This document shows positions 13,601-24,891 of a stretch of DNA of 64,000 nt, in pieces. The notes under the pieces were generated by a model. It worked only from the letters and a program-made list of their open reading frames with translations. It did no database searches and was not told the DNA's origin. A program made the translations under genes and the position numbers. Positions within the stretch are counted from its first letter, which is position 1. The number at the start of each line of letters is the position of its first letter. Source of the DNA: Caprella mutica (lineage: Eukaryota; Arthropoda; Malacostraca; Amphipoda; Caprellidae); the NCBI GenBank assembly GCA_947561585.1, contig CANNZV010003201.1, positions 1 through 64,000 on the forward strand, in the 5' to 3' direction.

Positions 13601-13661
13601 CACCAGTTAGTATAGAAATAAATATACCAAATACTGGGGAAAATATATAAAGAAGATATAG
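10605..13661. other. Gene-free AT-rich DNA
   Basis: No supported gene. A degenerate repeat of GTTAGTATTAGGATA-like words occupies about 11520-11660. A 69-codon open frame at 13054-13263 has a hydrophobic centre, but no splice sites, promoter or recognisable family support it as a gene. Confidence 0.5.
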
Positions 13662-13907
13662 TGCAAATGTTAATGCCATATATACATATACATGTTAATT
13701 CCATATATACATATACATGCTAATGCCATATATACAAATACATGTTAATGCTATATATGCAAATACATGTTAATGTCATATATACAAATACATGTTGATG
13801 CCATATATATAAATACATGTTAATGCCATATATACAAATACATGTTAATGCTATATATGCAAATACATGTTAATGTCATATATACAAATACATGTCAATG
13901 CAACACA
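13662..13907. repeat. 25-bp minisatellite next to the assembly gap
   Basis: About ten copies of GTTAATGCCATATATACAAA plus TACAT, with variants at GCC/GTC/GCT and TACATA/TACAAA/TGCAAA. It ends about 30 bases before the gap. Confidence 0.9.
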
Positions 13908-13936
13908 TATATAGATTTTAACGAATTTTTCAAAAG

Positions 13937-14122
13937 NNNNNNNNNNNNNNNNNNNNNNNNNNNNNNNNNNNNNNNNNNNNNNNNNNNNNNNNNNNNNNNN
14001 NNNNNNNNNNNNNNNNNNNNNNNNNNNNNNNNNNNNNNNNNNNNNNNNNNNNNNNNNNNNNNNNNNNNNNNNNNNNNNNNNNNNNNNNNNNNNNNNNNNN
14101 NNNNNNNNNNNNNNNNNNNNNN
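13937..14122. other. Assembly gap (186 N)
   Basis: A run of N between two unrelated satellites. The true length is unknown and probably hides more of the 31-bp satellite. Confidence 1.
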
Positions 14123-17100
14123 GTGGTATAGTGTACTGTAGTACTGTGTTACAGGGGTATAGTGTACTGTAGTACTGTGTTACAGGAGGTATATTGTACT
14201 GTAGTACTGTGTTACATTGGTATAGTGTACTGTAGTACTGTGTTACAGTGGTATAGTGTACTGTAGTACTGTGTTACAGGAGGTATAGTGTACTGTAGTA
14301 ATGTGTTACAGGGGTATAGTGTACTGCAGTAGTGTTACAGGAGGTATAGTGTGCTGTAGTAATGTGTTACAGGGGGTATAGTGTACTGTAGTACTGTGTT
14401 ACAAGGGTATAGTGTACTGTAGTAGTGTCACAGGGGTTATAGTGTACTGTAGTACTGTGTTACAGTGGTATTGTGTACTGTATTACTGTGTTACAGGGGG
14501 TATAGTGTAATGTATTACTGTGTTACAGGGGTATAGTGTACTATAGTACTGTGTTACAGGGGTATAGTGTACTGTAGTACTGTGTTACAGGGTATAGGGT
14601 ACTGTGGTACTGTGTTACAGGGGTATAGTGTACTGTAGTACTGTGTTACAGGAGGTATATTGAACTGTAGTACTGTGTTACAGTGGTATAGTGTACTGTA
14701 GTACTGTGTTACAGTGGTATATTGTACTGTAGTACTGTGTTACAGGAGGTATAGTGTACTGTAGTACTGTGTTACAGGGGTATAGTGTACTGCAGTACTG
14801 TGTTACAAGGGTATAGTGTACTGTAGTAGTGTCACAGGGGTTATAGTGTACTCTAGTACTGTGTTACAGGGGTATTGTGTACTGTAGTACTGTGTTACAG
14901 GGGGTATAGTGAACTGTATTACTGTGTTACAGGGGTATAGTGTACTGTAGCACTGTGTTACAGTGGTATAGTGTACTGTAATACTGTGTTACAGGGGTAT
15001 AGTGTGCTGCAGTACTGTGTTTCAGGGGTATAGTGTACTATAGTACTGTGTTACAGGGGTATAGTGTACTGTAGTACTGTGTTACAGGGTATAGGGTACT
15101 GTAGTACTGTGTTACAGGGGAATAGTGTACTGTAGTACTGTGTTACAGGGGTATAGTGTACTGTAGCACTGTGTTACATTGGTATAGTGTACTGTAGTAC
15201 TGTGTTACAGTGGTATAGTGTACTGTAGTACTGTGTTACAGGGGGTATAGTGTACTGTATTACTGTGTTACAGGGGTATAGTGTACTGTAGCACTGTGTT
15301 ACAGTGGTATAGTGTACTGTAATACTGTGTTACAGGGGTATAGTGTGCTGTAGTACTGTGTTTCAGGGGTATAGTGTACTATAGTACTGTGTTACAGGGG
15401 TATAGTGTACTGTAGTACTGTGTTACAGGGTATAGGGTACTGTAGTACTGTGTTACAGGGGAATAGTGTACTGTAGTACTGTGTTACAGGGGTATATTGT
15501 ACTGTAGTACTGTGTTACATTGGTATAGTGTACTGTAGTACTGTGTTACAGTGGTATAGTGTACTGTAGTACTGTGTTACAGGAGGTATAGTGTACTGTA
15601 GTACTGTGTTACAGGGGTATAGTGTACTGCAGTAGTGTTACAGGAGGTATAGTGTGCTGTAGTAATGTGTTACAGGGGGTATAGTGTACTGTAGTACTGT
15701 GTTACAAGGGTATAGTGTACTGTAGTAGTGTCACAGGGGTTATAGTGTACTGTAGTACTGTGTTACAGTGGTATTGTGTACTGTATTACTGTGTTACAGG
15801 GGGTATAGTGTACTGTATTACTGTGTTACAGGGGTATAGTGTACTATAGTACTGTGTTACAGGGGTATAGTGTACTGTAGTACTGTGTTACAGGGTATAG
15901 GGTACTGTAGTACTGTGTTACAGGGGTATAGTGTACTGTAGTACTGTGTTACAGGAGGTATATTGTACTGTAGTACTGTATTACAGTGGTATAGTGTACT
16001 GTAGTACTGTGTTACAGTGGTATATTGTACTGTAGTACTGTGTTACAGGAGGTATAGTGTACTGTAGTACTGTGTTACAGGGGTATAGTGTACTGCAGTA
16101 GTGTTACAGGGGGTATAGTGTGCTGTAGTAATGTGTTACAGGGGGTATAGTGTACTGTAGTACTGTGTTACAAGGGTATAGTGTACTGTAGTAGTGTCAC
16201 AGGGGTTATAGTGTACTCTAGTACTGTGTTACAGGGGTATTGTGTACTGTAGTACTGTGTTACAGGGGGTATAGTGTACTGTATTACTGTGTTACAGGGG
16301 TATAGTGTACTGTAGCACTGTGTTACAGTGGTATAGTGTACTGTAATACTGTGTTACAGGGGTATAGTGTGCTGTAGTACTGTGTTTCAGGGGTATAGTG
16401 TACTATAGAACTGTGTTACAGGGGTATAGTGTACTGTAGTACTGTGTTACAGGGTATAGGGTACTGTAGTACTGTGTTACAGGGGAATAGTGTACTGTAG
16501 TACTGTGTTACAGGGGTATAGAGCACTGTAGTAGTGTCACAGGGGGTATACTGTACAGTAGTACTGTGTTATAGGGGTATAGTGTGCTGTAGTACTGTGT
16601 AACAGGGGTATAGTGTACTGTAGTACTGTGCTACAGGGGTATAGTGTACTGTAGTACTGTGTTACAGGGGTATAGTGTACTGTAGTACTATGTTATAGGG
16701 GTATAGTGCGCTGTAGTACTGTATTACAGGGGTATAGTGTACTGTAGTACTGTGTTACAGGGGTAAAGTGTACTGTAGTACTGTGTTACAGGGGTATAGT
16801 GTACTGTAGTACTGTGTTACAGAGATATAGTGTACTGTAGCACTGTGTTGCAGGGGTATAGTGTGCTGTAGTACTGTGTTACAGGGGTATAGTGTACTGT
16901 AGTACTGTGTTACAGGGGTATAGTGTACTGTAGTACTGTGTTACAGGGGTAAAGTGTACTTTAGTACTGTGTTACAGGGGTATAGTGCACTGTAGTACTG
17001 TGTTACAGGGGGTATAGTGTACTGTAGTAGTGTGTTACAGGGGGTATAGATTACTGTAGTACTGTGTTACAGGGGTATAGTGTACTGTAGTAGTGTGTTA

Positions 17101-17440
17101 CAGGGAGTATAGTGTACTGTAGTACTGTGTTACAGGGGTATAGTGTACTGTAGTACTGTGTTACAGGGGTATAGTGTACTGTAGTAGTGTGTTACAGGGG
17201 GTATAGTGTACTGTAGTACTGTGTTACAGGGGTATAGTGTACTGTAGTACTGTGTTACAGGGGTATAGTGTACTGTAGTACTTTGTTACAGGGGTATAGT
17301 GTACTGTAGTACTGTGTTACAGGGGTAAAGTGTACTGTAGTACTGTGTTACAGGGGTATAGTGTACTGTAGTACTGTGTTACAGGGGTATAGTGTACTGT
17401 AGTACTGTGTTACAGGGGTATAGTGTACTATGTTACACGG
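14123..17440. repeat. 31-bp satellite array, 3.3 kb
   Basis: More than 100 tandem copies of a 31-base unit containing TATAGTGTACTGTAGTACTG followed by TGTTACAGGGG. Length varies by one or two bases through the number of G. The core GTACTGTAGTAC is nearly palindromic. Marked variants (TAGGGTACTG, GTGTTTCAGG, TAGTGTCACAGGGGTTATAG, GTGCTGTAGTAATG) recur in the same order at intervals, for example about 14341 and 15641, so the array has higher-order structure. After about 16520 the copies are more uniform. It ends in a partial unit near 17430. Confidence 0.97.
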
Positions 17441-18224
17441 GAAGTTTTGTAATGTTTCTAAATTATATCATAAAAGTAGAATTATTGATAGATATCAGAA
17501 TTCTGAAGTTTTACGTTTATTTTGTGACTAAATATGTTTCGTACTCCGAAATAAATTAAAAATGTGTCCATGAAGTCATTTAAAGATAAAAAGATACAAA
17601 GAGTGATATTTGCTACCAAATATTAGTTTTTTTTATGCAAGTCATTGCTCTATTATTAATGAATGTGTAATAAATTGTAACGAGAAATTATTATTTTGCT
17701 GTAAGAAATTATTATTTTGAATCCATGCCTGCAAACTAAAAATAGATTTTTTCTAAACTGTGTTAGAATGTAAAAACATTAAATTTCCTAATTACAGATG
17801 ACATACTAATTATATTACACTATCCTAAATTATACGCAAACTGTCAGTTATCTTACTAGTCATTTTTCCATTTGCATTATGTTTTGTAATATCATTCATT
17901 ACTATTTATTATTAATTATTTTATTTAATTACTCAATTCTATTGGAAAAGTAAATGTTCATTATGTGATTTTCTTGAGTGACATCTAAGTATTGATTGTG
18001 AAATAACATCTGTGAAATAGAGTTTCTCTGTGGCACTGTTTTACATCACATTTGTTGGCATTCAGTGTATTATTCATGAAATATGAATGTAGTTAATTTA
18101 AAATTACCCTGCATTTATATTTTGACTATTCGTTTGGAGTTTAAAAAACATCATTCCACAGAATGAGAAAAAAAATAAGTGTGTCTTTTGTATACTAATA
18201 TATAATAGTTATAAAGTTTCTCCA
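17441..18224. other. Gene-free AT-rich spacer
   Basis: AT-rich single-copy-looking DNA between two satellite arrays. I see no gene or repeat in it. Confidence 0.5.
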
Positions 18225-18845
18225 TTCGAAGAATTCTCCATTTGATCAATTATCCTCTTGGTCATTTATCCGATCGATCATTTATCCGTAAGATCATTTA
18301 TTCGTCTTATCAATTCTCCATTCAATCAATTAAACATTCGATCTATTCTCCATTCGATCAATTCTTATTCGAATAATTCTCTATTCGATTGATTCTCCAT
18401 TCGATCAATTATCCAATCAATCAATATATCCGTAAGATTAATTAGTCATTCGATCAATTTTCCATTCGATTCTCCGTTCGATCAATTTTCTATTGGATCA
18501 ATTTTCCAATCAATCAATTCTCTATTCGATCAATTCTCCATTCGAACAATTCACCATTAGATCAATTCACCGTTCGATCAATTTTCCATTCCATCAATTC
18601 ACTATTCGATCAATTCCCTATTCGACCAATTCACTATTCGATCAATTTTCCGTTAGATCAATTCTCTATTCGATCAATTCACCATTAGATCAAATCTCAG
18701 TTTGACCAATTCTCCGTTCGATCAGTTCTCCATTCGATTAATTAATCATTCAATCAATTCTCCGTTCGATCAATTCTCTATTCGATCGATTTTCAATTTG
18801 ATCAATTTCAAATTCGATTAATCTCCATTCCATCAATTATCCGTT
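18225..18845. repeat. 16-bp TTCGATCAATTCTCCA array
   Basis: About 38 degenerate tandem copies of a 16-base unit, all in one orientation, ragged at both ends. The same unit, inverted (AATTGATCGAATGGAG), occurs as a few copies at 45030-45085 inside the left arm of the large foldback-like element. This array may therefore be a solo arm or expanded remnant of that family. The open frame at 18493-18705 is only the repeat read through. Confidence 0.9.
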
Positions 18846-20459
18846 GTATGAATAGTAAAAATGTTTGGAAATTCAAGCATGGAAAATGATATAGAAATGT
18901 AAGGGAAATCGAATAGATGGAATAAGGAAAAAGGTATTTGGTATAAAAAATGACATAATAAAAAGAAAATGATAGAAATAGTTCATATTATTCAGCATTT
19001 TTTTTTCTTTTTACAACCAGAAGAAATCGAGCTTTAATGAATGATGGTGTCTGATTGTTTTTATTATTCAATTCTAGTCAAAAAATAGCCTTATTATTTT
19101 GTGTTTTCATTTTTCATGTAACTTAAAAATATCGAATTAGGTGCAGATTAGCTAATCTAAAAAATATTATTTCTAATTTTTTTATTGTATATATTACATT
19201 GTATTCCAGAATATGTCTGTTCAAAGGATTTTGAGTTCTCTACCTATGAGATTTTGTAAACTCAAGTATTAATATGTAATTTTCGTCATTCTAATTTTAC
19301 TGGCTACCATCTTTAGAGCTCTGGAATCAGGAAACATTAAACTAACACCCAAAAAAGAAGTCGAATTAGTCTTTGATGGTAAGTGGATATCTGAGTACTT
19401 TTCATTACATTTTTTCAAATCTGAGCTCATGATAACCAAATAATCTTGAATCATCAAATTCGTAATATATCTATTTTTTTATTTTGCAATTATTACATAG
19501 CATAAGGTATGATGGATGTATACTTGGGAAGATTTACGGATTTACCCTAGAAAATTCTAAATCAAAAAAGTTATAACTAGAAAGATATTAAGAAATTGCT
19601 TTGACGGAATGGCCACACTACTTCTTCGTCAAACTTGGCCTGTATATTTCTTCAAACGGATTGTTATCTGAAGTTAATTAGCTTTGTGTTTCTGAAATAA
19701 GAACCATTGTAGGATGAAAATTTTATTCTGCTCATATATTTTGTGATCTAGAGAATTAATTCTAGATCACGAATTAATTCTAGATCTAGAATATTAATTT
19801 TTTGTCAAGTATTAATTATTTATATTACTTAATAAGTCTTACTAAATATTTTCCAAACATGTTGCACAGAATAAATTGGGAAGGGTAATTGCCAATTGTT
19901 GTATTAATGTTGTAAATTAAACTCATCCAAGAGTAACATTTCAGTCTGATCGCTAAATTATCTCTTTACCATTCTTGTATATTGGTTTGTCAGTGCTATA
20001 TTATTTAACAGCGTATATGTACGAATTGTTCATTTCAATATATGTACAATATTATCGAAGTTTCAATTCTTAATTTTTTTTTTCAGAGGCTATTCGAGTG
20101 ATTTAGAGGTAAATAATCAATTAGTGTGCCGTGTGGTATTTGTTCACTTTATATTTATTCACTTTATATTTTGCTGTTAGTTTAATGTAAAACAGTATAA
20201 ACTATTAAGAAATTAATTTGGTTAAAATTCAAGATAATGATATTATCAATATTTTAATTTGAACTAAAATCTGTATCAACATTTGAATAATTAGATTATA
20301 ACACAATACTTTAAGATGTAATAATTATATTGAATTAGTATTTTTTTATAAAATTATATGAGAATTGATAAAATAAATTAAATGTTTAAATATTTATGTT
20401 AACTTTTTCCTTCTTAATACATTAATACATTATTTGTAAAGCAAATAAAGAAAGGAATG
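18846..20459. other. Gene-free AT-rich DNA
   Basis: No supported gene. A small direct and inverted repeat of AGAATTAATTCTAGATC lies near 19750-19795. A 22-base segment at 20086-20107 is bounded by a good acceptor and donor but fits no neighbouring exon phase. Confidence 0.45.
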
Positions 20460-20461
20460 TA

Positions 20462-21700
20462 GCGTCAACGCAAACATTGCCCCGCACTTAGTGAACAAGT
20501 CCAATTATCTCTAAAACTTTTATAGATAGAGAAGATCTGTAAGATGCAAAAGAAAGAAGTAGTCACGAACTCTATGTGTATTAAACAGCTTAGCCCTATG
20601 ACCAATGGGTTAATAGTTGCTACCCTAGCAAACCGGGCAATAATCCCGCACTGCGGGGTAATGCCCTGCACCATTTCAAGCAATATCCTGCATTGCAGGT
20701 TAACGGCCTGCAGACCTATTAACTTGAAAACTAATACATCAATCCAAATTTGGATTAAACCATCGTAAATAACAGCTTCTAAACTCTTAGAAACAATGTT
20801 TAAAGTACGCTAATACAACACTTAGCGTCATGTAATTGAACAAGTAACACCTATGAAAATTAAGAGGCTCAATATTGAGCCACCTGAAAATATAATATTG
20901 AGCCACCTCAATATTGAGCCACCTGAAAATGCAAATCGCGCATAATTCACTATTACAAATAGGTATAAGTTAAATTATACTTTAAATGTTGCACAAACAT
21001 CAGAAAATAGTTTTCAGTGAAGTCAGATTCACAAGAGCTTATTTTATATTACGTTTTTTGTTGGTGGTGCATAAGTACTCGTGCATAATAAAAGTTTAAG
21101 CAGGCATCTTTTCGCACATACACTACTCTCTGTATGTACATATCTTACACAGTACACACTGCATGTACATATACACACTACACACTGTATGTATACACGC
21201 TACACAACTATCTATGGTTATTATAACTTATCATGCTCAGAATTTAACATTTTATAGTACTGTAAAAGTGCCGGATAATGCCCAGCATATTTTTTTTCAT
21301 GCCGTGCAAAACCATGCACTACTTTTCTGCAATGTATTCAATTTTTAGCTGACATGAAACAAAAAAGTAGGTAGTATATTAAAGTGCGATAATAAACCTA
21401 CAATATGTCACAAACGTGATCATATTTGATTAAGAATTGTGGATTTTGCAGCAAATCTTGCAAATTATCTGATTTTACGAATGCAAATGTTTGGTGCATA
21501 ATTTTATAGTGTCCTATTAAAAGAATATTTTAAAATACTTACCGAAACCAAACATGGACATTATTTGTCCTGAGGGTTGAAAATCTGCTCTTTCAAATGC
21601 CGTAAACAGAAATTCCAATATCCAAATAATTTTGAAGATAAGAAGGGTGCGGGGTAATGCCCGCACATTCCAGGTGCGGGAGAATTACCCGCATTGACGC
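20462..21700. mobile_element. 1.24-kb TIR element with GC-rich subterminal repeats
   Basis: The left end GCGTCAACGC matches the reverse complement of the right end, GCGTCAATGC. Both are flanked by TA (20460-20461 and 21701-21702). Inside both ends are islands unlike the AT-rich surroundings: CCCGCACTGCGGGGTAATGC at the left, GTGCGGGGTAATGCCCGCAC and GTGCGGGAGAATTACCCGCA at the right. The perfect palindrome GGCTCAATATTGAGCC is at 20866-20881, followed by two further copies of AATATTGAGCCACCT. No transposase ORF was found. The plan (TA target, short TIR, GC-rich iterons) is like that of the 2013-5053 element. Confidence 0.65.
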
Positions 21701-21860
21701 TATCCTAAATTTTTGAGTAAGTGGTAGATTGATTCTTTACTCGATACGAGGAAAGAAAAAGCTCAGAATATTGGATAATTCCTATACATTTAAGCCTATC
21801 ATTTTGATATAACATTTAAATATCACAGGTGTGAAATAATACATACATTATGCTTTTCAG

Positions 21861-21956
21861 GGACTTCCATCCGCAAGTAAATGCAAAGAATATTTACATT
21901 CTAGATACCTCCCACAAACTGAATATACAGACGAAATACCTTTGTACTTTGGAGAG
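21861..21956 (+). CDS. Alpha-1,4-glycosyltransferase-like gene, exon with the xxET-like motif
   Basis: A 96-base segment follows TGCTTTTCAG and precedes GTGAGC. In the frame with one leading base it reads 31 codons and leaves AG for the next exon. The peptide contains NIYILDTSHK and ends KYLCTLE(S). This parallels the FFLETS...C.VES stretch near the start of the catalytic domain of A4GALT-type enzymes, Golgi type II proteins that transfer galactose or GalNAc in alpha-1,4 linkage to glycolipids. The completed codon AG+C gives Ser, matching the VES position. No upstream anchor or start exon was recognised. An alternative open frame fails because the following exon would hit a stop. Confidence 0.7.
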
Positions 21957-22610
21957 GTGAGCAGATTGATTGAAAACATTAAATAGATATAAAATAAACC
22001 AAATATTCATATTTTTAAGAAGTAAATCAATATCAACGTTGACAATTTTTTGTGGAATTTTGAACTAGTATCCTGTTCCTGATAAGAAAACGATATTTTG
22101 CTTTTCGAAAGTTTAATTCTTTAAAAATATTAAGTGTTTAGTTTGAATTAAAATTGTTTGTATTTAGGAATATATGATGAATGCATGTTTTCTTTACCAT
22201 GAGTGCGGAGTATAGTATTTAGTTACATAATTCTGTTCAATACAAAATATGAAGAGAACACAAATATTTATAGAAGATAACACTTTTACTATATTCAAAA
22301 ATTCCTAACTTCTTAATCTGTGGGAGTTTCCTGTCTACTAGCTGGGACCATTTAATTTTATGTACACAAACTAAACGAAACTGAAAGTCAGTCATTCTGA
22401 AATATGTTCCTTCACTCTGGTCGATATGAGAATTGGCCGTTGTAAGCGACATACACTAATATGTTATATAATATTTGAAAGTATTAAAGATTGACATCAT
22501 GAGGCAGAAATTCTGATATTACTTCTAGCCTAGCTGTAACTAGATCACACGTCATTTTGTAACCTTCAGATGTTCCTATAAACCTATCTTCTTCATCTGT
22601 TCCACAATAG

Positions 22611-22779
22611 CTATTGCAAGCATAACCTAGACGGCAATGTGTTCTTGATGGTAATGGTGGATAAACTCGACCGAGCCACTTCAATGATGATCGCTCAGCT
22701 CAAGGAGGACTATGGCAACCTCATGGTGCTCAAAATGGAACAGACTACATCTACAACAGACCTACGTTCTCGCAATCAA
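22611..22779 (+). CDS. Alpha-1,4-glycosyltransferase-like gene, following exon
   Basis: A 169-base segment follows CCACAATAG and precedes GTAAGA. Its first base completes the Ser codon of the 21861-21956 exon, and 56 whole codons follow. The peptide includes NVFLMVMVDKLDRA and LKEDYGNLMVLKMEQ. This is the alternating strand and helix pattern that follows the VESAA motif in A4GALT-family proteins (position of HVLVLM...L...FPNVQ in the human enzyme). It ends in phase 0. The next exon should carry the YGG..LDxD region, but I found no such segment before 26469. Confidence 0.7.
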
Positions 22780-23647
22780 GTAAGATTTGTAAAATATATT
22801 ATAATTGTCTAAACCAAGTTATATTAAGTTACTTACAAGGTATGCTATACGCCTTGATACGAGTTAAAGGTTTAGGAATCTTCTGCGCATAAGCGAACGC
22901 ACATCTAGAACCCGACTATATTATACATAAGTCAACTTGGAGCTAATATTCCTTGGCAATATTAGATTAAATATTCTATATACCATACAGCGGGTAAAAT
23001 ACTACTTCCCTGGCATCCGAACACTGCACAAACAACCATGTCAAAATCCTTATACACAATTAACTATTTAACCCTCTCTATAGTATATAGAGTATGTAAT
23101 ATAATTTGCCGGGTCCGAAAAGTGCGTTCTTTTGTGGATATTTCACATCAGACCTGTAATTCATCTTGATATGAATCTTTGCAATAGTCTACCTTGTAGT
23201 TAATATACCTTGATCAAAACAAGAAGGCATCATCATTGTATTCAATGAATAACCTTTAACGAAGCTATTCTTATTATACAGTGTTTCCGAAAAAAATGTA
23301 TCAACTGCCATTGAATATATTGTAACAGGAAACTACAAACAGAGGGTAAATTAAATACTATTTACTTTTATAACAATATATTAATAAATCTTATCATAGA
23401 TTATCTGCAAGTACAACAACTAAGTTAATTTCCTATAATAGATAGGGTACATATGGTCAAGTTTGTACGTCAGACTACTGGAGACAATACTGTGAGTTTG
23501 AACTCAGTCATACATCACAGAAGAGTGGAAAGTGGGGAGAATAAGAGTTAAAGAGGAAGGCTGTAACTAAGACCTGTTGGTTAATTACTGATTTTTAACG
23601 TAAATCTGTGCGTCCATCCAATCAATAATTACAGAAAAGGGAAAATG

Positions 23648-24012
23648 TAGGCTCGATCTCAATCGAGTGCTACTAGAGGGTAAAGGAAAGGTGAAGACGG
23701 TTCAATCTCGATTGAACTCTCCAAGAGGGTAGAGGTAAGATGAAGAAAGTTCAATCTCGATTGAACTCTCCAAGAGGGTAGAGGTAAGATGAAGGTTCAA
23801 TCTCGATTAAACTCTCCAATAGGCTAAAGGTAAGATGAAGGTTCAATCTCGATTAAACTCTTCAAGAGGGTAAAAGTAAGATGAAAGTTCAATCTCGATC
23901 AAACTCTCCAAGAGGGTAAAGGTAAGATGAAGGTTTAATCTCGATTAAACTCTCCAAGAGGGTAAAGGTAAGAAGAAGGTGCAATCTCGATTGAACTCTT
24001 CTAGAGGTGAAA
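23648..24012. repeat. 46-bp minisatellite with palindromic core
   Basis: About eight copies of a 46-base unit. Each starts GTTCAATCTCGATTGAAC, an 18-base inverted repeat with a two-base centre, then continues with TCTCCAAGAGGGTAAAGG and TAAGATGAAG. Some copies have lost the palindrome by a G to A change. It lies in a glycosyltransferase intron. Confidence 0.9.
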
Positions 24013-24664
24013 GGTAGAGAGAGAGAGTGCTTTGAGTCCAATAACCAATGAGGGTTAAGTATAAACCAATTTATAGAGGTATACGTTATCTAACTTATTT
24101 ACCTAATTGTAGATTTCAAATTCTGGACACATATCCTTTTCAAACTGTGAAGAATCAATCGAATTACATCTTATTTCAACAAAATCCTAATTACACATAA
24201 ATCAATAAAATACATATTTTATTACGATGACCATCTATGATAAATAAATAATAAATATGCAAAAAATAATATATATGATAAAGAACAATGATATAAGACA
24301 TTTGAATACATATTTTATGGGTAACTGCTCTATTTATTTAACATGAGTACTTACAAAAAAATAAAATAAAATATAGAACAACATTCTTAGATATATTATC
24401 ACATGTAAAGGGTTTTTTAAGTCATTATAAATAGTTAAATAGCATCTAACTGATGCACAGAATATAGCATTTTTACTAAAAACTTCTAAATACAAACAAG
24501 ATGATTAATTTTTCTACATAACATTATAATATAATGACTTAATACAAGTTTGAGAAACATAATATAAATAAATTTTCATATTTTTCTTTGTTCTTTTGCT
24601 ATCCAAAAGTTCCAAGGACTGGACATCGTAATTAAATCGATAGTTCGAAGGGTTTTTTTCTGAA

Positions 24665-24850
24665 CTATTTTCTTTTGGGTGCCTTCTTCTCAGGAGTCTC
24701 CTCCCCGAAAAGTTCAATTAACTTCTTTTGTAGTTTCGTTTGTTTTTTGTCTATTCCGAAGATGGTGTCTTCTTCGTCAGTGGGTACGTCGATGTCCATA
24801 AAGTTGATGTCCGGAAGTCTCCAAGTAGGACTGTTTAGTGATGAATTCAT
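24665..24850 (-). CDS. Small charged ORF downstream of gypsy pol
   Basis: A 61-codon frame starts MNSSLNSPTW and ends ETPEKKAPKRK. It is acidic in the middle (DIDVPTDEED) and strongly basic at the end. Upstream on the same strand the sequence is pyrimidine-rich and ends in CAG directly before the first codons, which looks like a splice acceptor. It could therefore be a spliced 3' ORF of the gypsy-type element whose pol ends at 24892. I do not recognise the protein, and short chance ORFs are common here. Confidence 0.35.
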   Translation of the reverse strand: MNSSLNSPTWRLPDINFMDIDVPTDEEDTIFGIDKKQTKLQKKLIELFGEETPEKKAPKRK

Positions 24851-24891
24851 TCTTGTTCTGAAAAAAAATAAAAAAGAAAAAGAAACATAGG

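Noticed and set aside
14123..17440. CRISPR-like array
   Set aside because: There are direct repeats but no unique spacers. The units are contiguous, so it is a satellite in a eukaryotic genome.
20086..20107. A 22-base microexon of the glycosyltransferase
   Set aside because: It has a good acceptor and donor, but its only open frame ends in phase 0 while the 21861 exon needs a phase-2 partner.
22985..23070. Exon reading RVKYYFPGIRTLHKQPC after CCATACAG
   Set aside because: It follows an AG in phase 0 but has no donor before its stop and no resemblance to the expected DXD region.
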